From: Amoebidium appalachense
Taxonomy: Eukaryota > Ichthyosporea
Assembly (NCBI GenBank): GCA_963693365.1
Contig: CAVNZM010000008.1
Location: forward strand, 7,812,001-7,876,000
DNA: 64,000 nucleotides
Reading direction: 5' to 3'
The translations under genes and the position numbers were made by a program. The notes beneath the pieces were generated by a model that was given only the letters and a program-made list of their open reading frames with translations, was not told the DNA's origin and did not search any database. Shown piece after piece: positions 1 through 33,600 of the stretch (its first letter is position 1; the number at the start of each line of letters is the position of its first letter).

Positions 1-185
<185 letters not shown>

Positions 186-196
186 TGCCACACCAG

Positions 197-10568
<10,372 letters not shown>

Positions 10569-10822
10569 AATGAGGAATGCTTTTTAGTTGTTTTAGGGAG
10601 ATTTATGTGCCCGGCGGTGGCTTCGGGTGTTAACGGAAGGTTTAGCTGTACCTTCAGTAGTTCAAGGGTAATGTGTGGGAGAAAGAAAACCAGATGTGTC
10701 CGCATGTGCGCGGACACACAACACACGCATACACACAATGGTTATGTATACGTGCACACACACGGGCGCACGTGCGTATGAAAAAACTGACTGGCCAGGA
10801 GGGTAAATTCTGTTTGTTCTTT

Positions 10823-10874
<52 letters not shown>

Positions 10875-11174
10875 GCTCTTCGGTAGAGGTCAGATTTTGT
10901 GGTACCGAAAACTCCCTTCTGACAAATGACACGCACATACAACACACACAGACGCGCCTACCTAAGCAACTAAGCGAAACCCGCTTCTGTTTTCAATAGA
11001 GATTTCGTATGTACATGTGCAAGCTTGTTGATAATTGAATTTTTCAGTTTTTCAAACAACCCTGTCGATAGTAAATCTGACGCATTTGCGTTGTAGACAG
11101 TAATATTCGAAAACACCAGTTAGTAGCCGACTAATTATAGTCGCTGAGAGTTTTTTTTTTAGTTTTTTTTTTTT

Positions 11175-11216
<42 letters not shown>

Positions 11217-12026
11217 GTTGTAATGTATTACTTGTGGTGTTTGCACCCCGGGGGAGGGAAAGATGGGGCAGGGGAGGGGGGGGGGGGGGGGGGGGGGGGA
11301 CCATAAATACGCATGCATGCCAATAATGTTTGAAGACACAGAGGACCCCTAATAGCCGCGTATTGAAATAGTTGGCTAGGGTAGAGCCCTGTGAATGGAC
11401 ACGAAAGTGATAATCGAACCAGGTAGAATAATCGAGATGCTTCTCTTTTCGTATTGCCTTAACCACTTCGTGCCTTGTTTTTACCACTGTACCTCACTCT
11501 CGTTTGAGTGAAAACGTTTGAATGTAGAGTTACAGTAGGCAGAGAAGGGTATTGCTCGCGAGGGGGATAGGGGGAGGGGGGGGGGGGGGGGGGGGGGGGA
11601 AGGAGGGAGTAAAGTTCTGTACACGTAAAATGTAAATGTAAAAGTATGATGTGCTACCGTGACGTGTAAGCTTTTCCTAGCTGAAATATGACCACTCATA
11701 ATTTCCAAGGTGCAAATCGATCACTTGGATAATCAGTGGTTACCGCTTGAATACTCGAGCAATTTAAAGTACTCAACAATAAAGAAATAATAAAAAGTGT
11801 GCCGGGATATTTTCTTTGTGTGTATGCTATTGTAACAGTTGACAATGTACCTTCAAGGGCTAAAAACAAGAGAATCGTGTGTGTGTTGCCGGCAGGGGGG
11901 GGAGGGGAGGGTTGTTGTTGTTTAACAATGATGTGTTGACCTAAAAGAAGACTTCGGTATATTATGTGTGTGTATGACGGCCATTATGTATGACACGGTG
12001 TGTGTGCGCGTGTACTGTGTGTGCAG

Positions 12027-12030
<4 letters not shown>

Positions 12031-12093
<63 letters not shown>
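12031..12093 (+). repeat. (GT)n microsatellite
   Basis: About 31 GT units in intergenic DNA. Confidence 0.95.
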
Positions 12094-12094
<1 letters not shown>

Positions 12095-12272
12095 CTGTGT
12101 GGCTGTGTGCGTGCGCGTGTGTGTGCTTACGCGTGCGGTTGCCGTTTGGAAGAGGAGGGGGGTGGGTGGGTTGAGGGGGAGCAAAGGAACATTAAGGGGG
12201 GGGTGGTGTGTGGGTGGTGTGTGAGTGGGGAGGGGGGGGGAGAAGGGAGGGGGGGAGGGGGGGGGGAGGGGG

Positions 12273-12397
12273 GCAAAGAGGGGGAGAGCCTCGAGGGGGG
12301 TGGGGTGAATAAACGGGGGGGGGGGGGGGGGGGGGGGAGGGGGGGGGGGGGCAAAGAGGGGGAGAGCCTCGAGGGGGTGGGGTGAATAAACGGGGGG
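12273..12397 (+). repeat. G-rich direct repeat
   Basis: A roughly 47-base unit with GAGAGCCTCGAGGGGG and GGGTGAATAAACGGGG occurs at 12273-12319 and again at 12351-12397, separated only by G-rich filler. This indicates a recent local duplication. Confidence 0.85.
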
Positions 12398-12600
12398 AAG
12401 GAACATGTTGGGGGGGGGGGGGGGGGGGTTTGAATAAACCACTCTGAAATGCAACACTCACAATCACGGAGAGGGGGGGGGGGGGGGGGGGGGGATGTTA
12501 AGTGGTGAATGGATCTTGTTGGGATTTATTTTTTTCGATTGAGGACCGGAGGGAATGGGGGGGAGGGAAGGGTGTGTGTGTGTGTACAACTGTGTGTGTG

Positions 12601-12646
<46 letters not shown>

Positions 12647-13969
12647 ACCGTCTCCGGCCCCGGCCCACAATTTGCCTTACAGATCCCATTAGGACACCTA
12701 CCGTAAAATGAATTGCAAAGGTGAGTGGGAGGGGGAGGGGGGCGGGGTAGTGTGTGTGTGTGTGTGTGTATGTGTGTATGTGAGGGGAGTGGGGGGTACA
12801 ACAACTAGAGTGAACCACCCATTCTAAGAAGGAAGCTGGGAGGTCAGGGAGTGCCTCAGGGGTGGAAGGAGGGGGGAGCTCCGAGGAAGGGAGAGAGGGG
12901 CAGGAGGGGGAAAGGCGGGAGAGGAAAGAGGAAAGACATGCATTTGGAAGTGGGGAGGGGGAAAGTTCGTGCTTGGTCAGCACAAGTACATTTTGGGGGG
13001 GAGGGGGAGGGGGGGGAAGGGGAACACGAGGAGGCAAAGGAAGAGGGGGGGAGAGGGGGGGGAGGGGGGAGGGGGGGAGAAGGTTCGCACTAGCCTGAGG
13101 GTGCACCGTCAGAGGACAATGTTGGGAGGAGGCAAGTTGTAAGAAACGTGGCCGGAAACAGAGGCAGGCTACACACAAAACACTGGAATTTCACCTAACC
13201 ATCTGTGTGTATGTGTGTTGTGGCGGTGGTGGGCGGGTGGGCGGGTGGGGGGAGGGGGGGGGGGGGGGAGGGGGGGGGGGGGAGGGGGGGGGGGGAGGAA
13301 GGGGGGGTTGGAGGGGGGGATGATCATGGGAGAAGGGGAAGGGGAGGGAGGGATCATCGGGAGGGAAGTCAACACAAAAGGAGACGAAGCCGAAGTGTGA
13401 AGAGTGTTTGCTATCAGAGTCAAAGGATTAGGCACATAGAGACACTGCTAGTTTGTGTTTTTGTATATTTTATTTCACCTTTCACGTTCAAATATGGTGC
13501 ATTTTTTCATGTAGTGCAATATAACTATGTCTCAGTATAAAATGTGACACATTTCCATGTTTTTTTTAAGGCGTCGGTTGTGAATTTCACGAGGCCTTGC
13601 ATTATCATCTTTAGCCATGTGGAATGTTACCCGAGAAAACTGGGGGAAACAGGAACATATTGTACAAATCCGGAATGAAAAGTCCCTATGAAGGAGCATT
13701 TGAAATAAAGCTTCCTATCAAACCACCTAGAAGTCCACACGAAACCGAATGATATAGCAACATATAAAAACGACACCAATACTTGAAATAAACACATTTA
13801 AAAAATTTCAACGCCTGCGGGTCGATCCATCCGCACTACTTAGCTCATAAAAAACCAACGTCGTCATTCAACATGCTATGAGCATCCCTATACACCCAAC
13901 CACCACCTAACAAACTATTTTACTCGCCATCTCCTACCGGCACTTAAAAACTCTTTTAACGTCGAGTCT

Positions 13970-16202
13970 CTATTGGCTCCCGCCATTCACAAGCTGCACC
14001 GTCACCGTCTCGGTGACCGTCATCGTGTACGCAACAGTTTGACACCCTGTTTGTGTGGGGGTGGGGATTACAGTCTCGGTAACAGTGACATACACCGTGG
14101 CCGTAGGGTTCGAACCCGCATTGTTCCCACTGTTCGCGTCAAAACTTCTCTGGTTGGCGTTGTAGGTTTGCCCGGGGGAGGACTCGACGCCGACAAACAT
14201 ATTCTGGCGAACCTCCGGAGATATCACGTTGTTTGAATCATCCGAGGAAGCCATCGTGTCTTGATTTTCGTTGAAATCGAGGTCACGACGGCAGCGGCGG
14301 CGGCGGACGCCGGAATCGGCCTGCTCCACTGTGGGGAAGTTGCGACGCGAAATATCCTTCTCCTCGTTAGATTCATCCTCGATATCGCCAGTCACCGCGC
14401 CCTCCGACGAATAACTGGAAGAATCGACGTCAACGTCAGAGACACCGCTGTCCTGCGAGTTTTCGCTGTCGTCAACGGAACCCCCCTCCTCCTTCTCACC
14501 GTCGTTGGAGAGCCCCGTGGCGGTCTCCTCCCCGTTTCCTTCCTCCCCCGTTTCCTCGACCATATCCTCCCCCTGTTCAGTCCCCTCCGACTCTCCGTCC
14601 TGGGAGGCGTCCGAATTGGCGGGCTGGTCAGAAGCGTCGGAAAACTCCTCTGATTCGTCGCCGTTGTCTGCAGTGGTGTCGTTTGATTGGTCCTCGCTGG
14701 AGGCGTTGGCGTCATCCGATTGGTCCGTGGCATCAGAGAACTCCTCCTCCTCGTCGCCGGCATTGTCACCTGATTCGTCGCCGGCTTTTGCGGCGGAACT
14801 ATCCTCGTCGTTTGATTGGTCGTTCGAGTCAACAGCCTCCTCGCCGTCGGCCGAGCCGTCGTCGGCAGAGTCACGCGAGTCTGCGCTGAGCCCGTTTGCC
14901 TCCTCCCCAGTCTCCTCGCTATTTTCACTGTTATCCTCGCTACCCTCCTCCCCAACCTCGTTGTTTTCAGAGTTGTCACCCTCGCTGGCGTCTGACTCCC
15001 CATCATCCTCGATACCGTTACCATTTTCCTCCCCTACACCATTCCCCGCCGAGGAGTTCTCTTCACCAGAACCGTTGTCGTCCTCGCCGGCTGCCGAACT
15101 ATCGCCGCTTTCCTCTCCGTTTTCCTCGTTAGTCTCATCGGAGTTGCCAGAGGAAGAAAAGTCACGTCGACTAATGGACTCCGAGTCTTCCTCCGAACCA
15201 TCGGCGCTATCCGGCACCTCGGATTCGTCAACAGTCTCCCCGTTGGTGTCGGCACCTTCGCTTGAGTCATCCCCCTCCGCACCCGCGTCGGCACTGGCCT
15301 CGTCTCCTTCCTCGGAGATATCACCATTCCCCTCGCTCTCCTCATCCTCGACCTCTGTCTTATCCTGTCCGTCGACTTGGTCGTCATTGGCCGCACCGTC
15401 GCCGTCCTGACTCACAGAAGAGTCATCCTGGGAGGCCTCCCCCTCGTTACTGTCACCGGAGTCAGTCTCATCCTCATTTGAATCAACATCCCCCTCGGTG
15501 GGTCCAGTCTTGTCCTCGTTGGATTCAGCCTTGTTGCCATTATCGAGTGACCTGCCCTCAGCCTCCTCCCCCTGTTCCACCTCACCGTCCCCCTCCTCCT
15601 CCGACACCGCCTGGTTTTCGTTCTCGTTATTTTCCTCGGAAACATCTCCGCTGGCAGTATCAGAATCCCCGAAGGTGTCCTCTGAGGAAGACACACCCTT
15701 CTCGTTACTGTCAATACTGTCCTCGTCGTTGGAACTCGATTCCTCGGCGACATCCGCCCCGTCCTCCGAGTTTCCAGAGTCGTCCTGCCCGCCCGTGCTT
15801 TCCTCGGAAACATCACCGGTTTCATCGGTAATTTCATCACTGCCTCCCTCCTCCGATCCGGTCTCCTCGTTCTCTTCCTCACCAAATACCTCGCCGCCGT
15901 CGGTCGAGGTCGAGGAGGTGTCGTCCGTCTTCTCCAATGAGGATTCGTCGTCGCCGGCGGGAGAGTCGTTCTGATTGGTCGTGTCGTCCTCGGTAGCCTC
16001 TTCAAAATGGTACGAGCGGGATTCACGGTTACTGCAAATGGGAAAATAAGAGAGGTGTTAAAAGAATGTGCAGGGATTTAATTTCAGAAGTCTCGCAAGA
16101 ACGTTTGAGAGGGAGAAGAGGTTGAGCGACAAATAATGCTACCATCACGTGATGGGGTTTAAAGTGTGATTGTGTGTGTGTGATTGTGTGTGTGCGCGCG
16201 CG

Positions 16203-16293
<91 letters not shown>

Positions 16294-16628
16294 GTTGGTT
16301 GAGTGGCTGGGTAGGTTGGGTGGGGTGGAGGGAGGAGTAGGAGAAGGAATTGCAGGGGGGGGGGGGGGGGGGGGGGGGGGGGTTCCCCCATGCCTGACCA
16401 TATATACACACACAAGCACAACTTCACCATCCCTATTACTCCCCTCTGCACACAGTGACTTGCTATCATCACACTCATCTGCTCACACACACAGTTCAAG
16501 CAAATCCCTCGGTCAGCCTTTACCCACTTCCACCAACATTCTTGCGCCCGTAAACTCACCCCACAGTGAAACCCTCATCGTTTGTGACACATAAAAAACC
16601 CTTCTATGCCCCCCCTCTCCCCCCCCCC

Positions 16629-16660
<32 letters not shown>

Positions 16661-17594
16661 TCCCCTCCCCCCCCCCCCCCCCCCCCCCCCTGGTCCCTAG
16701 TCCCATCCCAATCAAAAAGAAATAGAAAGCAAGGTAAATCTTTTTCGCACACTCAAAGGCACAAGCTTCAAATTTAATAACCCCTCCTGCATCAGCCCCC
16801 CCCCCCCCCCCCCCCCCCCCCCCCCTTCCCCCTCTAATTTCCTCTCCGATATTGATGCCACACCACATTTATTCTCATGCCAAAGGTTTTCTTGTATTAA
16901 AAACAACAATGCGCATACCCTCGACTAAATCGACTAAATATAAAAATAACTGCATCATAGCTTCTGCACTATGAAAATCTTGCACAAGCACAACGGCACA
17001 CTTTTTGACCACGTGCAGCAGTTACACAAAGATTCACGTGTCAACCACAAATCCAAAAACGCGATTTCAATATATAACATCCCTAGTTTACGGGCACGAA
17101 GTAAGACTAACGTGCAAACATGTATGAAATGGCTAAAAAAAATAGCTGGGCTGAGCGTATACTACATGGTTAACTTGGGAATATGGCCTCGTAAAGCACT
17201 TGGGTAAGCTGAAAATGCACAGCAAACCTCTATCTATTATTCAGTCCACACACCAAAATATGGAGTAAAACACACCACGTTTGCCTTACCCACCCGTTTC
17301 AAAAGCAAACCCATTTTTACCAATACATCCCTGTTCCTGATAATGAATAGCAAAATCCAGCCAACAGCAGCAAGAAGCAAAGAACCCCAGAAGTCTCGAG
17401 GCCTCCAAATGGTTCCTAAATACTTTTGAATTCATTCACACATTTACACACCTGTTAACTGCTGCATGTCTGCGGGCAACGTTCACTCCTCCATTTCCAC
17501 GTGCCAGCCCATATGACCTCTGGGGCACGGGTCTTGTGGCCGCGAGGGCTGAAAGTGAGGCGATTACCGCCACCGTATACACCACCCGAACCAT
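13970..17594 (-). CDS. Secreted, extremely acidic Ser/Asp/Glu/Asn-rich protein (2 exons)
   Basis: Exon 1 is 17594 down to 17452 and exon 2 is 16031 down to 13970. The intron has donor AG|GTGTGT and acceptor TTGCAG|T, phase 2. Together they make exactly 735 codons (734 residues). Exon 1 begins at an ATG with MVRVVYTVAVIASLSALAA, a clear signal peptide with an Ala-rich cleavage region. The body (about residues 50-600) is low-complexity Asp/Glu/Ser/Gly/Asn, with phrases such as EEFSDA recurring. Two basic stops, SRRDF and SRRNF, and an RRRRCRR cluster look like processing or sorting sites. The C-terminal end is Thr/Val-rich with two TVTETV motifs, as in fungal and protist cell-wall proteins. No enzymatic domain is visible. 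Likely wall, matrix or mineral-binding; this is inference from composition. The opposite-strand Ser-rich frame is a shadow. Confidence 0.85.
16198..16292 (+). repeat. (GT)n in the acidic-protein intron
   Basis: About 45 GT units (CA on the sense strand of the gene), between the acceptor at 16032 and a poly-G tract at about 16355-16382. Confidence 0.95.
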
Positions 17595-17899
17595 TTTCAA
17601 AACACTCTGCAAGAATTCACTGTGTGCACACTCTTTCGACTACTGACTACTTCCTACGCACACGCGAAAGTGTGGGTCAATTTAGAGTATATGAAGTATG
17701 GTTGAATACGAATAAAGTGAAATTTATGTGTGTCGGTTCTGCAGCTATCCCACTAGTGCATGCTTCTGTTCCAGGTGCATGTGTGAGTGGTGAGCGAAAG
17801 CTGAGTGCAAGAAGTTTTTTTTTGCAAAAATGCTCCTGGGTGCTGGCGTGTGGGTGTGAGCGCCCTTCGACCGCCGACATGGGAATGCCCGAACCAAAG

Positions 17900-18290
17900 G
17901 ATGATTGGTTCTCAATACGCCCGATTGTGGTAGCGGCCCGGCGTCTTCCCCTGTTCTAACTGTGTTAGAAAAATATGCAATGGAAATAAACAAAACTTTT
18001 GCTTTATAAAAACCTATCATTTTTTGGATAGTTATAATTGCTGAAAAAGCAAACGAAATAGCATCAAAGGGGAAAATCCCGGAGACATTGTGAAACTGCT
18101 CTGTTGAAAGAGATATTTCAAAAAAAAGAAATGATAGCTGGGTCGGTCGATTTCATTTGTGATTAGTCATGAGCCGCTAAGTAGCATTGATTTTGGCTAC
18201 TCCGATTGGTTCATATTATGATTGGTTCGCCTGAGCAGGCGCGATGTCTGATTGGTATATTATCCATAAACGCCTTACTATTGGCTCACC
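17900..18290 (-). promoter_or_regulatory. Cluster of CCAAT motifs upstream of the acidic-protein gene
   Basis: ATTGG (CCAAT on the gene's sense strand) occurs at about 17904, 18205, 18221, 18251 and 18280, some 310-690 bases before the ATG at 17594. Three lie in a GATTGGTT context. NF-Y-type promoters use such motifs; promoter function here is inference. Confidence 0.3.
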
Positions 18291-18382
18291 TAAAATGTTG
18301 ACCTCCAATCAACGATGACTGCCGCCTTGAGCCACAACAGCCCTAAAGGGCATAAAACTAATACATACAGCGCTAGCAATAT

Positions 18383-18385
<3 letters not shown>

Positions 18386-18447
<62 letters not shown>
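18386..18447 (+). repeat. (CA)n microsatellite
   Basis: About 31 pure CA units, intergenic. Confidence 0.96.
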
Positions 18448-18451
<4 letters not shown>

Positions 18452-18582
18452 GTTTTTATAAAACAAAAAAAAAAAAAGGAATATCATAGTAATGATCTAA
18501 CGTCTGGCGGCGCGTCTCGAACCCAAATATACACCCAGTGACAACCCCCCCCCCCCCCCCCCCCCCCCCCCGGCCCCCCCCC

Positions 18583-18625
<43 letters not shown>

Positions 18626-18702
18626 CCCCCCTCCCCCCTAGTCTCCAAGGCTTTGTACCCACTAGCTTACCGTACGGTAAGTCCCTAGGCCGGCCCTACT
18701 AC

Positions 18703-18762
18703 GCTGCGGCAACATACAAGGTTAGTTAGAGAGCTGCGGCAACATACAAGGTAGGTTAGAGA
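18703..18762 (+). repeat. 30-base tandem duplication
   Basis: GCTGCGGCAACATACAAGG plus GTTAGAGA-type tail is present twice head to tail with one substitution (GTTAG versus GTAGG). Confidence 0.9.
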
Positions 18763-18885
18763 GCTGGGAGACAGCACTCAAAGTGACTACCCTCCAGAGC
18801 CCCCCAAAAGTTTACTAATATTAGTAAAGTAGTATGGTATCAGGGTTTTGCTTCCCCCCCCTCCCCAACCCCCAAAACACACACA

Positions 18886-18972
18886 CACGCACGCACACAC
18901 ACACACGCGCGCGCGCGCACGGACACACGCACACCGTGGCACACACACGCACACACACACGCACACGCACGC

Positions 18973-19032
<60 letters not shown>
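18886..19032 (+). repeat. CA-rich array with CG interruptions
   Basis: CA and CGCA alternation, including a GCGCGCGCGC block, ending in about 25 pure CA units. Confidence 0.9.
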
Positions 19033-19034
<2 letters not shown>

Positions 19035-19185
19035 ACACCGCCTCCGCCCCGGGGCCGCGGGGTATCTCACAGAGTTCCGATTCATATATTTTTCTTTTTC
19101 AAGTTATTTATTTATTATTTGGCTCGCTCGTTCCATCATGATCAATGCCCCCTAGCTAGGCCTGGGCCCCCCTCCCCCCCTCTCC

Positions 19186-19216
<31 letters not shown>

Positions 19217-19385
19217 CCCCCTCCCCCCGCACGCATTTACGCATTTCCGCACGCCTCCCCCTGCAGATGTATGTACACGCGAATTCTCTGTAATACATAC
19301 GTCGGCCTCTACAAGAAGTGAATTATTGGTGCCATCACGACAGCATTTTTTGGAATCAGCAAAAACACAGTTTCAAACACGCACG

Positions 19386-19416
<31 letters not shown>

Positions 19417-19795
19417 GATTTCTTTATTTCATTCTATCGGTTTAGCACTCGGCTTCAAGCCCATTGCGCGACAACCGCCCCGAGTCTACATGTGTCGGAT
19501 GTACAGAATGTGATCGCCGCGGTACAACTCCTACACTCTGCTGATCGGACCCTGGTCCCGCCATAACAGACAGTACTAACTCCAGGGGGGCACAACCATG
19601 CCACAGCATGCAACTTGAGAGCTATTGGCTACAGGCTATTGGCCCAACCTTAGCAACTTCACCAGAAACCCAATCTAGATGCAAAAGGGCTTCTAATCAC
19701 TAGGTAGCAATAGCAGTTGACGGCGCATATCCAGTCACTCACACCCTAGCAACCTCGGGCCGGCCCCACCGCCGACGTGACCCGTTTCCGCGCGC

Positions 19796-19796
<1 letters not shown>

Positions 19797-19844
<48 letters not shown>
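19797..19844 (+). repeat. (GT)n at the 3' end of the MULE-type gene
   Basis: About 23 GT units. The stop codon of the MULE-type gene (19847-19849, minus strand) lies next to this array. Confidence 0.95.
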
Positions 19845-30696
<10,852 letters not shown>

Positions 30697-30889
30697 GGTT
30701 TTGTACTGTCTGTGTGCACTCAACCGTTGACGGTTTCAAAAAAAGGCGCGGAGCCTGGAGGCCCGAGGGAACCGAAGGAAAAGGCGCGACTGGAAAAGGC
30801 GCGGAGGGAAGCGAAGTTTTTCACGGCAAAAAGACTTTGGCGCCAACAGCAGGGAACACAGCAGGCACTCGCAAAGATAACAGGAACGC

Positions 30890-31010
30890 AAAAAGGAGAG
30901 AATGCGCGTTCATGATTGGCACGTGATCATCAAGGGAAAAGAAGAGGTGGGCAAAAGAGGAATTCAAGGGTTTCATTGGAGGGTGTGTCACAGCCAATGA
31001 ACAAGAAAAA
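30890..31010 (-). promoter_or_regulatory. Possible promoter of the MULE-type gene
   Basis: Two ATTGG and one CCAAT motif plus a CACGTG E-box (about 30920) lie 190-310 bases upstream of the ATG at 30696. No TATA box was seen. Function is inferred from position only. Confidence 0.28.
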
Positions 31011-31192
31011 AGCATATATGTGGGACCCCCCAAACCCCCGTCTCTCTAGAATATACTGGACAGAGATCTATGGATAGGAGAGGTATGGTCAACCCCAAGG
31101 AAAAAAGCATACATGTGGGACCCCCCAAACCCCCGTCTCTCTCGAATATACTGGATAGAGATCTATGGATAGGAGAGGTATGGTCAACCCGC
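31005..31192 (+). repeat. 95-base tandem duplication
   Basis: Two units start at GAAAAAAGCATA (31005 and 31100). They share GTGGGACCCCCCAAACCCCC and GAGATCTATGGATAGGAGAG and differ at about four positions. Confidence 0.93.
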
Positions 31193-31209
31193 TGGGGGGG
31201 GGGGGGGGG

Positions 31210-31260
<51 letters not shown>

Positions 31261-33347
31261 GGGGGATTGAGGGGGACGATCAAGGGTTTTACCAAACTTT
31301 TTTGGGGGTTTACACACTTTTTATTGCGTGGACACTGCCGAAGGCCCAGCCACAATCGACGACCTACTGCGTTTTCCAGCACAGCCAATCAAATGCAGCC
31401 AGTGACATATGTTCATGCTAGGCAACAATGAGAGCCATCGTAGTATCTGACACCCCTATTACATTTTTTTTGGCGATTACCAAAGAACCAGTTGGCCCCC
31501 TCAATAATTCGAACCCTGAGAACTAGCACTGTCACTGTACAGTGTAGTCAGACTCATGATGACTCATGAGGCGCGCCCAATCCCATCCGGGTCAGCCTCC
31601 TCTTAGTGATAAAGCCTCCTTGAATTTGGACTGGTTAAATCAACCAATCGCGTAGCCTCACCCCATAGTACGGTATGATGTCGCTATCCGGCAACGTGCA
31701 GCCCAGACCCGCACTGAATTGTGATGACTATTCCCTACGCTTCGGTGGCACACACGGTGGGAAAGACTGACGGTTTTTTTTAAAGGAAGTTTTACACATA
31801 CTGCATTTGAAAATAATAAGGCTTGCAGTCGCCTGCAGTAACACATCAGAATCAGTCGCTATCGTGTTACGAGTCACGACTCACGAATTCGCTTTTGCTT
31901 GAATCTGATAGATGAATCGGGATCCCCCAACACCTCTAATTGGGAGGGCCATCGTATGTCCGTACCTGCGCTCCCGGGAATTTTTAGACCCCGTTTCCAA
32001 ATGTGTGTAACAGTATGTAACTAGTAACTACGGGAAATTGAGCCTCGTTATACCATAATACTCATATTTCGTGTGAATTTATTGATTTCTATTATATGTA
32101 GAACCACATGCAATCCTATGTCTGTAACGGAATTTTACGTGGCCTAAATGTCGAAAAGGGAAAATCGTAAATCCGCTGTGACACACACACGACTCGCCCC
32201 ACACATATGAATTTTGGGGGATCCTGAATCGTCATCACTAAGCCAATCAGCGGCGAGACCCAAGGTACCAGAAATCTAAGATCACCTAGATCTGAGATGG
32301 CCCGTGTCTGATGAATGGAAAGACACTGTGAACAGAATGTTTGTAATCCGTTCCGAGACTCTTAGACTGACCTTCCGAGGTCTGTCTAACGTGCTGTATT
32401 TGCAGGTGGATAGACATCAAGATATCGGCGTGGATGGATATCCACCAATGCGATTATCTGTCCGCTTATCGGCGAGTAGTATCACCGAGTGCTCATCATC
32501 ACACGTGTTGATATCAGTCACGGTTAGATCCTAACAAAAAACGTGAAAAAAGAGAACGGCTTGCACAACGGCTCGGTTGCCCTACACACCATAACGTAAG
32601 ATTTCGATATTACAGGATGTTCTTGTACATTATTTTGTTTTTTGTATTTTTCTATACCACTTTCTATCGTCCGCGGCCCTAGGCCTGGTTACTGACTCTG
32701 AGTGATCGATGTTATTATTGGTGTCACAGTGGACAGTGGTATGCACTTTTTTTTTTCAGTAGGTGCGAGGATAGCAGACGATTGGTGGAGATGAGCCAGT
32801 CAGTTCCTCTGCAAAGTATAGTGCTCAGTACTCGCATCTTAGTCTACTATTGTAAGTACTTGGAGCTTAGGCTTCGGGATTTTGCAGAGGATATGCGAAT
32901 ACCCCTGTGGCAATCTGAAAAAAGACGTATAGATTTTCGGGCACTTGGCCTAACATTATTTCCATGATATCCGGGTATATAAACGCAGTATTAGGGGCGA
33001 ACAGCGAAGGACAAAGCTGGACGTGAACGGGGGATCTCGAATCCAATATTTCTAACCCTGTGTCTAGTTCATCTGCCAGAATAGATCTCCGCAGCTCTCA
33101 GCCCTTGAATCATCACGTCATCGGTGTATACTTGGCACATTTTGCCTGAATTGCCACGCATAAGCAAGTAAATGAAGAAAAAAATGTATTGAGGAGGTGC
33201 CCAAAGAAGAAAAATAAAAATTCTATGAGATATACAAGTCGTTCAACACATAAGAGCAAATTATGTGATGCACGGATCAGTGACTCAATATGGCAAGACC
33301 AAAATCAAGGTGACCAGAACGATCACGCACCGCTAGGTGGCTGAAGC

Positions 33348-33474
33348 AAGGCCTCCTACATAAATAGCACACCGGGCCGAGGCACGTAATAGACTAATAC
33401 TCCAGATTACGTGTAAAGAGTAGGGTGATCGAAAACTGAAATCTTACGTTACGGTGTGCTATTTAGGAGGCCTT
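33348..33474. repeat. Inverted repeat with nested hairpin
   Basis: Left arm 33348-33374 (AAGGCCTCCT...GCACACCG) pairs with right arm 33452-33474 (CGGTGTGCTATTTAGGAGGC), with a 4-base bulge. Inside the loop CACGTAAT (33383) pairs with ATTACGTG (33406). The right arm is followed by a second TTAGGAGGCCTTG. Confidence 0.8.
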
Positions 33475-33580
33475 GGGTTAGGAGGCCTTGATGAGATGCT
33501 AAAAACGCGGATAACCCATCCAAAAAATGAACATTCGATACGCGTGCTTACAGCTTGCAGCTACGTCCTTGTCAACACAT

Positions 33581-33600
33581 ACTGTATACATGTATACAGT
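33581..33600. repeat. Perfect 20-base palindrome
   Basis: ACTGTATACATGTATACAGT reads the same on both strands. Confidence 0.95.

Larger units (their letters stand above)
10569..13969. other. Intergenic region between convergent kinase and acidic-protein genes
   Basis: No coding signal found. It holds a T tract (10818-10873), a T-then-G tract (about 11150-11215), a GT array (12031-12093), G-rich sequence with a direct repeat (12273-12397), and GA-rich sequence (12850-13110 and 13240-13350). A plus-strand AATAAA at 11778-11783 and a minus-strand AATAAA at 13469-13474 are the only poly(A) candidates noted for the two flanking genes. Both are far from the stop codons, so the link is weak. Confidence 0.6.
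17595..19846. other. Intergenic region with microsatellites
   Basis: No gene recognised. It holds the CCAAT cluster, CA arrays (18386-18447, 18886-19032), a long poly-C tract (18545-18622), a 30-base tandem duplication (18703-18762) and a GT array (19797-19844) that abuts the 3' end of the next gene. Confidence 0.6.

Noticed and set aside
14505-15410. 301-residue Ser-rich open frame on the plus strand
   Set aside because: Exact antisense of the acidic protein; GAN/GAY-rich codons on one strand give Ser-rich codons on the other.
17501-17959. Plus-strand 152-residue open frame
   Set aside because: Overlaps the signal-peptide exon of the acidic-protein gene on the other strand and has no protein-like features.
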